From Okibacterium fritillariae (GTDB lineage: Bacteria; Actinomycetota; Actinomycetes; Actinomycetales; Microbacteriaceae), in the NCBI RefSeq assembly GCF_900167575.1, contig NZ_FUZP01000001.1:1612001-1676000 (forward strand): a DNA stretch of 64,000 nt, written 5' to 3'. The position numbers and the translations under genes are program-made. The notes under the pieces are model-generated. The model was not told the origin of the DNA. It ran no database searches and was given only the letters and a program-made list of their open reading frames with translations. The stretch's first letter is position 1. Every line of letters starts with the position of its first letter. Of this stretch, positions 16,981 to 25,283 are shown one piece after another.

Positions 16981-17141
16981 AAAAATTCGCCGAAAAATAG
17001 AGAAAAATTACCCTAAGAGAATCGGCCCGGTCACGTTGCGAATCGGCAACCCAAATGGGACGGCCGAAAACGTCACAAACCCCCCGAAAACCGAAAAAGT
17101 GGGTTCTCGGTTTGTGCAAAGCGTTCCCCGTCAGTTAGAGT
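16981..17141 (+). promoter_or_regulatory. Promoter region of the tRNA-Gly/Cys/Val operon
   Basis: TTGTGC (17112-17117) and TAGAGT (17136-17141) with an 18-bp spacer make a plausible housekeeping promoter about 28 nt before tRNA-Gly. Three A5 tracts at 16981, 16993 and 17003 are roughly one helical turn apart, an arrangement that can bend DNA; they lie over 100 bp upstream of the core promoter, so a direct UP-element role is uncertain. The 289-nt stretch 16880-17168 otherwise shows no gene. Confidence 0.5.
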
Positions 17142-17168
17142 TCCTAAGCACTCAGAAATGAGCGCAAT

Positions 17169-17240
17169 GCGGATGTGGCGCAGTGGTAGCGCATCACCTT
17201 GCCAAGGTGAGGGTCGCGAGTTCGAATCTCGTCATCCGCT
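17169..17240 (+). tRNA. tRNA-Gly(GCC)
   Basis: Acceptor GCGGATG/CATCCGC, D-arm GGCGCAGTGGTAGCGC, anticodon loop TTGCCAA (anticodon GCC) and T-loop GAGTTCGAATCTC. CCA is not encoded. It is the first tRNA of a three-gene operon. Confidence 0.95.
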
Positions 17241-17294
17241 CGAGTGTCAAGATCAGTCTTCCAGGCTGGTCACGGCATGTGGGCAACCACACGC

Positions 17295-17368
17295 GGTGGC
17301 GTGGCCGAGAGGCGAGGCAGCGGCCTGCAAAGCCGTCCACACGGGTTCGAATCCCGTCGCCACCTCCA
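17295..17368 (+). tRNA. tRNA-Cys(GCA)
   Basis: Acceptor GGTGGCG/CGCCACC, anticodon arm CGGC-CTGCAAA-GCCG (anticodon GCA), T-arm CGGGTTCGAATCCCG, discriminator T (U73, a cysteine identity element), and encoded CCA. Confidence 0.95.
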
Positions 17369-17404
17369 ACACTCACAAACCCCACACATCGAAAGATGTT
17401 CAGC

Positions 17405-17479
17405 GGGCGATTGGCGCAGCGGTAGCGCGCTTCCCTGACACGGAAGAGGTCACTGGTTCGATCCCAGTATCGCCCACCA
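17405..17479 (+). tRNA. tRNA-Val(GAC), probable integration site
   Basis: Acceptor GGGCGAT/ATCGCCC, anticodon arm CTTCC-CTGACAC-GGAAG (anticodon GAC), T-arm CTGGTTCGATCCCAG, discriminator A and encoded CCA. It is the last tRNA before about 15.6 kb of accessory DNA, the usual position of a tRNA used as attB by integrative elements. Confidence 0.95.
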
Positions 17480-17482
17480 CCG

Positions 17483-17515
17483 AAGGCCCCCGGAAATCCG
17501 GGGGCCTTCTTCGTT
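17483..17515 (+). terminator. Intrinsic terminator of the tRNA operon
   Basis: AAGGCCCCCGG (17483-17493), loop AAAT, CCGGGGGCCTT (17498-17508), then a T-containing tail. The 11-bp stem is perfect. Confidence 0.9.
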
Positions 17516-17812
17516 TTGTGCTGATGTTAGTGGTTCATGGGGAATATACGGGGAATACTGGCTGAGGCCCCTGAGGAGCTGTAGTCTCCCCGTGAAGACT
17601 CCAGTTCCGCGAAAGATGGGCCGCACTCGGCAGTTGGTCATGTTGTGCAGACTCCCTCTTGCAGGGTTCGTTGAGCCTGCGCGCACCGATGCGGCGTTCT
17701 CATTGGGCCGGTAGCCGGACTTCTTTCGAGAGGCGACCGGAGCCTCGCTTTCACCGCTTAGGCTCTCGCCCCGATACCCTAAGGGCACGCCCGTCGGAGA
17801 GGATCAGATCAG
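17516..17812. other. Non-coding junction with GGGGAATA direct repeats
   Basis: This 297-nt stretch has no convincing gene. Just past the tRNA terminator, GGGGAATA occurs twice 11 bp apart (17539 and 17550), AT-richer than its surroundings and in the position where integrase arm-type sites are often found beside attL. The promoter of the STAND gene must lie in the right part. Confidence 0.4.
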
Positions 17813-20800
17813 ATGCCAGATTTTGGCCCGTTCTCGGTGGACCCCGCACAAGTTGCAGCTTTGGGCGGCGCCAATTTTGGTCAGTTCGTGGCCCGCCTGT
17901 TAGCAACAGAATCGGCCGCCCATGGCATGGCTGGTACAGCTCTTGAAACTACCTATCTCGAGAACGTTGGAGACGGAGGGGTAGACGCCGGATTGCGGGG
18001 GGCAACCCGAACCGAGTGGGTTCCTGCTGGCGACAGCGCCTGGCAGTTCAAGGCGGGAGATCTTGGTCCCGCGAAATGCAAGGAAGAACTAGAGGGTGCG
18101 ACGAAGGCGATCGAAACATTGCGGGCCGGAGGGAGCTATCGGCTTGTCCTAGGTGCCTCTCTGACGTCGGCAAAGATCGCCAGTCGTCGCACCAAACTCG
18201 TCGAAGCAGCAAGTGGTCTGGGGATTGCGGATGCCGAGATCAAGATTGAACTTATCTCGGGTGATCAGTTGGCTCGCTGGATCGAGACGTACCCTGCTCT
18301 CGCAGTCAGTCCCTTGCTTGGTGGAATCGGCCGTCGCGTGCTTTCGTACGCCGAGTGGAGTAATTCTCATCCGCATGACACTATTTGGACGGAATCCCCA
18401 CTTCGCACTCCCCAGGTCGAGGGCCTCCACGCTTCATTAGGAACCGCGGCGTCCCGGATTGAGGGCGTTAGTGGACTGGGCAAGAGCCGGTTTGCTCTGG
18501 AGGCACTTCGCGGTGAGCAGTATGAGCCGCTAGTGATCTATGCGCCCGCGGCCGACCAGTTCCCGATCGACCTCCTGATACAACTCCGAACCCAAGGTCG
18601 TATCGGAATCGTCGTCATCGACGAATGCGATCGCAAGGAACACGAGATACTCGCCTCAACACTCGCGATCAATTCGCCGATCCGCTTGGTGACAATTGGT
18701 GAGCAAGGTTTGGGATCTACTCGCTCCCCGATACTCAACCTTTCAGTATTTGGTGATGAGCCGATGCAGGAGTTGCTTCGGACGAATCGGGCGAACCTCT
18801 CGCCCGAGGCAAGCCGCGTCGTCATTCAAGTCGCAGCAGGAAATATCGACTACGCCTTGAAACTCGCGCAAGTGGCAATCGATGGCAACGCTGGCTCAGC
18901 GGGTGGCCTCATTGCCGAAGACGATCTCCGCGCATTTTTCACGGACCAGCTCCCTGATGGCCAACTTTTTTTAGCTAGCTGCGCTCTAGCGCTCTTCAGC
19001 CGGTTCGGCTTCGACGGCGAGCCTGCGATGGAGATCGACGCCATTGCGCGCGGGTTGGGGCTTTCGGTCGATGACCTACGTGGCGCGGCCGCATCGCTGC
19101 AACGGCACGGACTACTGTCCAAGCAAGGCAGATACCGGAGCGTGGGCCCGCACCCTGTTGCTGTCTATTTGGCGGCGCGAGGGTGGGATGAATTTGGCCG
19201 AAAGATTGTCGCCGAACTACTCCCTCAGCTCGATTCCGACCTCACCGAAAGATTGTTTAGGCGTGCAGCCGATATTGGCGACCTCGACGCGGCTAGTCCG
19301 GCAATGGCCGCGGTGCTCGGCAGCGACGGACCGCTCGCGTCGCTCGATGCTATAGCCGACGGAGACAACTCGGGTCTGCTTACGCACTTCGCTGTGCTCG
19401 CTCCCGAGATCGTCGCCAACCGTCTAGCGGACCTGATCTCCTCAGCGTCCGAAGATGACCTGATTCACGCCCGCGGGATTCGACGGGATCTGGTGTGGGC
19501 TCTGGAGAAGCTCGCTTGGCATTCACGAACATTCTTGGTCGCAGCCAACGCTCTCCTCCGCCTGGCGAAAGCGGAGAACGAGACCTATAGCAATAACGCT
19601 TCTGGAACTTGGGTCGAGTTTTTCGGTGCGATATTGCCCGGAACCGCGGCGGCCCCCACAGCGCGCATGGACTACCTCAGGGAGTGCGCCTCTTCCGTAG
19701 ATCCGCGCGTGCGGCAGCTGGTCGTTCGCGGTGCAGACAGAGCGCTCGATGCGCACGAGTCCATCATGGTGTCTGGGGAGGTGCAGGGCGGGCTAGTCGT
19801 AGAACCGAGGGGCCGGCCCGAGACCTTTGGCGAGGTATGGACCTACAGGAACGAGGCGATAGATGTTCTTGCTTCGCTCACTACTGACGAAGTTGACGCG
19901 ATTGCCACAGATGCCACGAAGCAACTTGTTGGCTCGATCCATGGCCTTCTCGAAACTGAAGCGAATCGGGAACACTTGGGCCATAAAATTGCGACCCTTT
20001 CAGCTGAAGTGATTTCGAAGGCACGCATCGAAGTCGAAAGCCTTCGCACCCTTTTCGTGAGAGTCGAAACAGAAGACGGGCGTCCCGCTGCGCTCGCGGC
20101 ATTCAATGCGTTGTTGCCGCCTCAGAGCCCGACCGATCGCTTGCGCGTTCTCGCCAGTACTCGCTCCTGGGACCGAGGCACAGATGACCTTGCTGAGGAA
20201 CTCGTCGAGATCGCCCGCCAAGTGGATTCAGCAGATCCCGGCGACACGCTCGCGGAGGTATTGCGAACGGATCCTGAGCTTCCATCCGCGTACGCGATTG
20301 GCCGAGCCATTCAGCTCGTCGGGGTTGAATACGCCGCCGGAGTCGCCCAGCTGTCTGAGTTCGTTGGCACTCCAAACGGCGAAGCCTTGATTGGGTTCCT
20401 TCATTCCCTGGTAAATAGCGGCGATTCGGGAGCGTTTGACCGCTATCTGGACGAAACAGACCTCGCACCCGTTGTCGCATTGCAATACTCGGTGCGGGGA
20501 GCCCGCACACAGGCTGCCGCCGAGCGAGTGGACCGACTTGTGTCCGAGGTTAGCGTCGTGGAGGCGGCCCGCGTCCTTTTCGCCTGGATGCACGGCGCCG
20601 ACCAGGCAGAGTCCGCCCGGTACTTGCAACAGTGGGAGCGGCGAATAGTATCTCAGGCCGACTACAACGCAGCGGTCGATTTTGCTGCGATGCAGCTCCA
20701 TGGAAAGACCGGTCCCCTTCCTGATCTCGACGCTGTGATCATCGAGCTGGTACCGCGTAGGCGCGAATATCCCGACATGGGGCAAGAGAGCCGGGATTGG

Positions 20801-21382
20801 TCGGTGCTTGCTCGTCGCCAGATATATGCCAGCCCACTTGATTTGGTGCGGCTCCTTGTCGACTTGGTCGAAGCAGATGCCGTCCATGCCTTCACGGGCT
20901 CGGCGGAAAACCGTCTTCTTCAGGAAGCTGTCAGCGCGTCTGGCGAGGAAGCATGGGTCGAGCTGATGAATCGCCTCGAAAGAGGAGAGTGGCGACTGTC
21001 ATTCTCGGCTCGTGAGTGGCTTGGAAATGCGGCCACGGTGGAGGCGGCTGCTCGTTGGGTCGGGGGCAGCGTAGAGCGCGCGCGGGTACTTGCGAATGTG
21101 ACGAGCCCTGGGGGTGCCACCATTGCGCCGGTGGCCAGGTATCTCATAGACACGTTTGGCGAAGACGAACGAGTTTCGTCGTATCTTGTCGGCCAGTTCA
21201 TCAGTGGCATGTGGTCCGGGAACGAATCGGACCGCATCAACTCGCAGATCGCGGAAGTCCAAAGCTGGATGGCAGCGCCGACCCCCTCGGCCAATCTGAG
21301 GGCGTGGGGCCGGCGGCTTGTGGCAAACCTTGAGGCTCGCCTCCAAGCCGTAATCCAGGAAGAGGAGGAGCGCGGCTGGTAG
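17813..21382 (+). CDS. Mrr-like nuclease fused to a STAND NTPase with helical C-terminal sensor region (Avs-like)
   Basis: A 1189-residue protein with a strong GGAGAGGA site before the ATG. Residues about 20-160 look like an Mrr-type PD-(D/E)XK nuclease: GDGGVDAG with Asp58, then AWQFKAGD with the QxK pair Gln78/Lys80. Residues about 195-450 form a P-loop NTPase of STAND type: RIEGVSGLGKSRF (Lys224) and Walker B IGIVVIDECD (Asp270, Glu271). The remaining 700 residues are Ala/Leu-rich, helical and without catalytic motifs, as expected of a TPR/HEAT-like solenoid. Nuclease-STAND-solenoid is the layout of Avs antiphage proteins, where the solenoid recognises a phage protein and activates the nuclease; Avs4 has an Mrr-type nuclease. 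Family membership is inferred from architecture, not from a search. Codon use (many TTT, AAT, TTG) differs from the core genes, suggesting transfer. It is a single-gene unit at a tRNA hotspot. Confidence 0.7.
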   Translation: MPDFGPFSVDPAQVAALGGANFGQFVARLLATESAAHGMAGTALETTYLENVGDGGVDAGLRGATRTEWVPAGDSAWQFKAGDLGPAKCKEELEGATKAIETLRAGGSYRLVLGASLTSAKIASRRTKLVEAASGLGIADAEIKIELISGDQLARWIETYPALAVSPLLGGIGRRVLSYAEWSNSHPHDTIWTESPLRTPQVEGLHASLGTAASRIEGVSGLGKSRFALEALRGEQYEPLVIYAPAADQFPIDLLIQLRTQGRIGIVVIDECDRKEHEILASTLAINSPIRLVTIGEQGLGSTRSPILNLSVFGDEPMQELLRTNRANLSPEASRVVIQVAAGNIDYALKLAQVAIDGNAGSAGGLIAEDDLRAFFTDQLPDGQLFLASCALALFSRFGFDGEPAMEIDAIARGLGLSVDDLRGAAASLQRHGLLSKQGRYRSVGPHPVAVYLAARGWDEFGRKIVAELLPQLDSDLTERLFRRAADIGDLDAASPAMAAVLGSDGPLASLDAIADGDNSGLLTHFAVLAPEIVANRLADLISSASEDDLIHARGIRRDLVWALEKLAWHSRTFLVAANALLRLAKAENETYSNNASGTWVEFFGAILPGTAAAPTARMDYLRECASSVDPRVRQLVVRGADRALDAHESIMVSGEVQGGLVVEPRGRPETFGEVWTYRNEAIDVLASLTTDEVDAIATDATKQLVGSIHGLLETEANREHLGHKIATLSAEVISKARIEVESLRTLFVRVETEDGRPAALAAFNALLPPQSPTDRLRVLASTRSWDRGTDDLAEELVEIARQVDSADPGDTLAEVLRTDPELPSAYAIGRAIQLVGVEYAAGVAQLSEFVGTPNGEALIGFLHSLVNSGDSGAFDRYLDETDLAPVVALQYSVRGARTQAAAERVDRLVSEVSVVEAARVLFAWMHGADQAESARYLQQWERRIVSQADYNAAVDFAAMQLHGKTGPLPDLDAVIIELVPRRREYPDMGQESRDWSVLARRQIYASPLDLVRLLVDLVEADAVHAFTGSAENRLLQEAVSASGEEAWVELMNRLERGEWRLSFSAREWLGNAATVEAAARWVGGSVERARVLANVTSPGGATIAPVARYLIDTFGEDERVSSYLVGQFISGMWSGNESDRINSQIAEVQSWMAAPTPSANLRAWGRRLVANLEARLQAVIQEEEERGW

Positions 21383-21819
21383 CCTCGGACGTTCGCCGCC
21401 GTGTCCCGAGCCTCCATCGGTAGTCGAAGGCGAGCAGACCGACCAACGTGAGCGTTCGGTCCGGCACGATGGCGCTTCGTGATAGCCGCACCATATCCCG
21501 CTCGCGCATTCGGGAACGGTGCAGCGACTAGTGCAGTCCAAGTGGTGACTGGAGCGGCATGACGACCCGCGACGTCCGCGCGACGCGACCCAGGTCCTCT
21601 CTCCGCCGTTCGCAACGCGGTCAACACGCCGAGTCCGGCTGAGAACGTCAGAGGTGTACGGACTCCCTGATAGCCTCGTGCCCAAGCAATCCCGTGGTGG
21701 CGACTCCTGCTACCGCCCGCCCCCGCTCTAAGAGCGGCTGGGCGGGCCCTGCGCCTCGCGGAGATGAGCAAGCACTTCGACAGGCGCGAGTCCGGATTAT
21801 CGACCCGCAGGAGTTGCTC
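21383..21819. other. 437-nt non-coding gap with one hairpin
   Basis: No protein-like frame was found. A strong nested inverted repeat lies at 21713-21746 (CCGCCC/GGGCGG outside CCGCTCT/AGAGCGG), about 75 nt before the HTH gene. It could terminate transcription from the STAND gene or mark the border between the defence gene and the mobilisation module. Confidence 0.5.
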
Positions 21820-22041
21820 ATGTCCACCACTTCTACCCGCGCACGCGAAGACGAATCGCTGCGCTGCTTCACCGTTCCCGAAGTCGACGAGCGGCTCGCC
21901 GTAGACACGAAGACCGTCGAGCGGATGATCCTCAACCGCGAGATCGAGGCTTTCTACCCTCGAGGCCGAGGCCGCAATCGTCCGGTCCGGATCTCGGCAG
22001 ACGAGCTACGAGCTGTGTTTGCACGGACCCTGGGGGAGTAA
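21820..22041 (+). CDS. Helix-turn-helix DNA-binding protein (excisionase-like)
   Basis: I chose ATG 21820 (MSTTSTRAREDESLRCFT), 73 residues, because CAGGAG lies 6 nt upstream; the open frame extends another 42 codons upstream but reads as low-quality sequence. The core FTVPEVDERLAVDTKTVERMILNREIEAFYPRGRGRNRPVRIS is the MerR/excisionase-type winged HTH used by small element proteins for excision or replication control. The next gene, a RepA-like ATPase, follows after 9 nt, so they are co-transcribed. Whether it acts as an excisionase or as a replication regulator cannot be told from the sequence. Confidence 0.75.
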   Translation: MSTTSTRAREDESLRCFTVPEVDERLAVDTKTVERMILNREIEAFYPRGRGRNRPVRISADELRAVFARTLGE

Positions 22042-22050
22042 GGCCCCACC

Positions 22051-23145
22051 ATGACCCAACACGAAGAACGCCGCCCGGGCGGGGCGGCGTCCAAAGAATC
22101 CATCGGCTGGCCAGCGGATGAGTCCTCACTTGAGAATACGACACGACGGTCATGGACCGGGACTGACATCCGTGACGTCGTGGCGGGCCTCGCGGCCGGT
22201 ACGCTCGCCACTCCTCAGCCGAGTGTGGGGCGCCTCTATGACGGGTCGTGCCTGCTGTATGCGGGACGGACAAACGGTCTCGCGGGCGAGTCGGGCTGCG
22301 GGAAGACGTGGACGGCGCTGCGAATCGCGCAGACAGAGCTGGGCGACGGAGCCAACGTGGTCTATGTGGACTTCGAAGACACATCCGTTGGCGTCGTCGC
22401 ACGCCTACTTGCGATGGGAGTCCCTGCGTCGGTGATCGCGGATCCCCGGCGATTCGTGTACGTGCAACCCGATGAACGCTTCGTCGGTGTCGCAGCCGCC
22501 GAGTTCATGACGCTGATCGCGGCGATGCAACCATCCCTGGTGGTGATCGACTCCACCGGCGAAAGCATGGCAGTCGAGGGATCTGACCCCAACTCCGACG
22601 ATCAGGTCGCCCGGTGGTTCCAGCTGCTTCCCACCGCGATCGCGCGGATGGGACCCGCAGTTCTGTTGCTGGATCATCTCCCCAAAGCCGACACGACCGC
22701 GCCCTCACCGATCGGATCGCAGCGGAAGCGAGCTGCGATCTCAGGCGTACAGCTGATTCAGTCGGTCAAGAAGGGGATGTCCTTCGCGCGTGGGCAGGCA
22801 GGAGAGGCCGAGCTCGTGTGCACCAAGGACCGAGCCGGGCACTTCGTGACGGGCGGCAAGGCCGCGACACTCGTGGTCAATCCGAATAGCTCGATGCCTG
22901 ATGGTTCGGGCTGTGATGTCACCCTCGCCAATCCGAGCACTAACACGTGGGCTCCAACGAAGCACATGGCGGATATCTCTGAGTATCTCGAGACATGCAC
23001 GGCACCGGCCAGCACGAACAAGGTGTGCGACGCGGTCAGGGGCAAGAAAGAGACGCTGGGTAGCGCGCTCAAGTTCCTGGAGGCCAGCGGGTATGTGAAG
23101 GCGGACGCGCGGCAGCAGGGGATCGATCGAGTTCACCTTCATTAG
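22051..23145 (+). CDS. RepA-like AAA (RecA-fold) ATPase, probably frameshifted at its 3' end
   Basis: The 364-residue product has a RecA-like ATPase core of the AAA_25/RepA type: P-loop LAGESGCGKTWTALR, NVVYVDFEDTSVGVV, Walker B SLVVIDSTGESMAVEG and VLLLDHLPKADTTAPSPIGSQ. These are hexameric helicase-like proteins of small plasmids and integrative elements. A winged-helix-like C-terminal segment (SNKVCDAVRGKKETLGSALKFLEASGYVK) ends abruptly at VHLH. Removing one C near 23140 joins this frame to an open frame that runs to 23518 (VHLIRRFRNGDPYTAP...), so the native protein was probably about 125 residues longer. Confidence 0.75.
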   Translation: MTQHEERRPGGAASKESIGWPADESSLENTTRRSWTGTDIRDVVAGLAAGTLATPQPSVGRLYDGSCLLYAGRTNGLAGESGCGKTWTALRIAQTELGDGANVVYVDFEDTSVGVVARLLAMGVPASVIADPRRFVYVQPDERFVGVAAAEFMTLIAAMQPSLVVIDSTGESMAVEGSDPNSDDQVARWFQLLPTAIARMGPAVLLLDHLPKADTTAPSPIGSQRKRAAISGVQLIQSVKKGMSFARGQAGEAELVCTKDRAGHFVTGGKAATLVVNPNSSMPDGSGCDVTLANPSTNTWAPTKHMADISEYLETCTAPASTNKVCDAVRGKKETLGSALKFLEASGYVKADARQQGIDRVHLH

Positions 23146-23518
23146 GCGCTTCCGGAATGGTGACCCGTACACCGCTCCAGCCGATCTGGAGCCGAGCGCA
23201 GATGATGATCCGAGCGGGTGTACTCACGAGTGGCACGCGGGGGAGCAGTGTGCCCCCGGGTGGTGTCATCCGGGCCACCACGGTCGGTGCAACGAAGAGC
23301 TGGATGAGCTGGCGCCCTCAAGCGAAGAGGTGTATGCGGGGCTGGTTCAGCGAGCGAAGGACGACGGCCGATTCACTGGACGTGACGCCGAGTTGCAAGC
23401 TTCGTTTGCGCCGCAGGATCAGGACTCCGCCGGGATCCGCCGTGAGGATTACATCGATGAGCGTGCATCGTCGAGTGCCCGACCGTGGGAGGACAGCTTG
23501 GACGGGAGCACCTCGTGA
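23141..23518 (+). pseudogene. Frame-displaced continuation of the RepA-like gene (Cys/His-rich)
   Basis: This frame is open from 23099 to the TGA at 23516-23518, has no ATG or GTG until 23330, and overlaps the end of the ATPase gene. It reads as coherent protein: RRFRNGDPYTAPADLEPS, then a Cys/His cluster (CTHEWHAGEQCAPGWCHPGH) that looks metal-binding, then a charged tail. The lack of a start codon and the smooth join by a 1-nt shift suggest it is the missing C-terminal part of the ATPase. Alternatives are a programmed frameshift, a rare ATT start at 23141, or a sequencing error. Confidence 0.5.
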
Positions 23519-23861
23519 GCGCGGTGCACCGCCCCGGTGGGGTGGTGGGGTGCGGGGCTCAGGTCCGCGCGGGGAGCGGCTGGCGCCACAGGGCGGCTGC
23601 CGCGCGCAGCGCGTCCCGCGAAGCGGGGGTGCCCTCCGCAGGAGCCCGCGGCTTACGCCGAGCGGAGCGAGGTGTAAGGGGAGTGGGTTCCCCTTACGTG
23701 CGTAAGGACCAGCCGAGAGGCTCCATCAACGGGCGCAGGGTCCCGTGGATGGAGGGCTGGTCCGGAGCAGGTGAGGGGGTGCGTCGCAGGCGTCCGGGTG
23801 CAGGGTCCCGGGCGACTGAGGCGCTTTCGATGAGGACCGACTCAGCGCTCGGAAAACGCGC
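23519..23861 (+). other. Candidate oriT region upstream of the relaxase gene
   Basis: This non-coding stretch precedes the relaxase gene. An inverted repeat GTAAGGGGA (23674-23682)/TCCCCTTAC (23689-23697) with a 6-nt loop is flanked by CTTACG motifs at 23652 and 23693 and by CGTAAG shortly after. Position and structure match origins of transfer recognised by Mob/Pre relaxases, which are normally just 5' of the mob gene. The nick site is not identifiable by eye. Confidence 0.45.
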
Positions 23862-25283
23862 ATGAGCGGATGGTCCACGAGCTACCGATGGATAGGAGTC
23901 AAGCGAGCAGTTTTCGTCGGTCTCCTTCGACACGACGCCCGTGACGTCGACCGGCAGAACGGTCGCGAGATCGCACACTCGAACGCGATGATCGACGCCG
24001 CGTACACCGCGCACAATCGGACGCTGGTGAATGATGGGACGGGCGCCCTGGTGCCCATGCAGCGCGTCGAAGAAGCTGTCGCGTTCCTCGACACGCGCAT
24101 CGCCCAGACGCAGAACACCCGCAAGATCACCGACAAGCACTCCGGCGAGGTTCGGGAGGTTCCGGTTGCGATCCGCAAAGACGCATCCGTCGCCGTCGAG
24201 TTCGTGCTGATGCTCGACCCGCGATACACCCGCGACCCAGGGATCAGCGATCTCTCCTACGATGCAATGTCCCCGGAAGAACGCGCAGTCCTTCCTCCCG
24301 ATGTCGCGCACATGACACCGGAGGCGATCGCGGACGTGCGTGAGAAGCTCCACGCGATGGTGGCCGAGGTCAGCGAGCTCATGGGTAGCGACAACGTCGT
24401 ATTCGTAGCCGAGCACTGGGACGAGTCACACCCGCACGTCCAGATGGCGGTCGTCCCTGTCACCGCAGACGGAAAGCTGTCCAAAAAGCAGGTACTTGGT
24501 GAGCGAACCATGGCTGCGGCGCAGGCAAAGTACGCAGCCATGCACGACTCCATGCGAGAGCGCCTGCGTTCATTCGGGTACGAAGCAACATCCGAGCGCG
24601 TCGACGCGGGACGTCCGCACCAGCCAACCGCAGACTTCAAAGCCTCGAAAGATCGCACGCGAAGGGAGAAAGCCTCCCTCGCGGTTGCGAAGCGCGATGC
24701 AGACAAGCTCTGGGAGGAGCGCCAACACGTCAAGGCGCAACGAGAAGCGCTCGTCCGTGAGAAGGACGAGCTGCCTCAGTTGCGCTCCAAAGCAAGGAGC
24801 GCCGGCTACGCCGAAGGCCGCGAGCTCGCCGAACGGGACATCCAGGAAGCCCTCCTTGCTGCGCAGCAGGTGTATCGGGATGCCGCGGCCGAACGAGACG
24901 CGGCGGTGGCTTACACTGCCCGATTGCGGGGTCTCAACTCGGACATCGAACGCGAGCTCGAGGCAGCTGGCGCACCGCCGCCTGCGCCGACGTACGACGA
25001 GATGCGCGCGGCGATCCTTGACGAGCAGTCAGCGGTCATGGTCAGGTTCCTCAAATCGGTGAAGCGCCCCGACGGCACGACACTGTTCGACACGTACGAA
25101 ACATACGCCAAGGCCGAGTTCGCTCGGTCACGTCATGGTCAGCATCCACTCGGCCAGCGCGAGCCTGGCTTCGAAAACTGGCGCAACCGTACCGTCGCAG
25201 TTCAGCGTAGGCTCAACCGTCTGAGCCTCACGGATTCGGCCGATACCGGCAAAGGGCAAGGCGATGATCACCAGCTCGGATGA
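23862..25283 (+). CDS. mob: MOBV-type (Pre/Mob) mobilisation relaxase
   Basis: The 473-residue protein has the layout of Pre/Mob relaxases. The N-terminal domain includes REIAHSNAMIDAAYTAHNR (motif I region), DASVAVEFVLMLDPRY, and EHWDESHPHVQMAVVPV, which matches the HxDE-x2-PHxH metal-binding motif III with Gln in place of the last His. The C-terminal half is a long coiled coil (about residues 265-385, KDRTRREKASLAVAKRDADKLWEERQ...). Such proteins nick oriT and lead one strand into a recipient with help from a conjugative element. The candidate oriT is immediately upstream. No type IV secretion genes are present, so the element would be mobilizable but not self-transmissible. Confidence 0.82.
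   Translation: MSGWSTSYRWIGVKRAVFVGLLRHDARDVDRQNGREIAHSNAMIDAAYTAHNRTLVNDGTGALVPMQRVEEAVAFLDTRIAQTQNTRKITDKHSGEVREVPVAIRKDASVAVEFVLMLDPRYTRDPGISDLSYDAMSPEERAVLPPDVAHMTPEAIADVREKLHAMVAEVSELMGSDNVVFVAEHWDESHPHVQMAVVPVTADGKLSKKQVLGERTMAAAQAKYAAMHDSMRERLRSFGYEATSERVDAGRPHQPTADFKASKDRTRREKASLAVAKRDADKLWEERQHVKAQREALVREKDELPQLRSKARSAGYAEGRELAERDIQEALLAAQQVYRDAAAERDAAVAYTARLRGLNSDIERELEAAGAPPPAPTYDEMRAAILDEQSAVMVRFLKSVKRPDGTTLFDTYETYAKAEFARSRHGQHPLGQREPGFENWRNRTVAVQRRLNRLSLTDSADTGKGQGDDHQLG

Noticed and set aside
17194-17788. Short minus-strand open frames over the tRNA operon (reading GGDGIRTRV and WAILGSNQ)
   Set aside because: These are classic artefacts of translating tRNA genes backwards.
21383-21819. 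Remnant integrase gene in the gap before the HTH gene
   Set aside because: No frame shows the Arg-His-Arg-Tyr or serine-recombinase motifs; the frames are short or mirror the neighbouring gene.
23519-23705. A small gene reading the GC-rich stretch before the relaxase
   Set aside because: The frames are Gly/Arg-rich, lack ribosome-binding sites and overlap the inverted repeat proposed as oriT.
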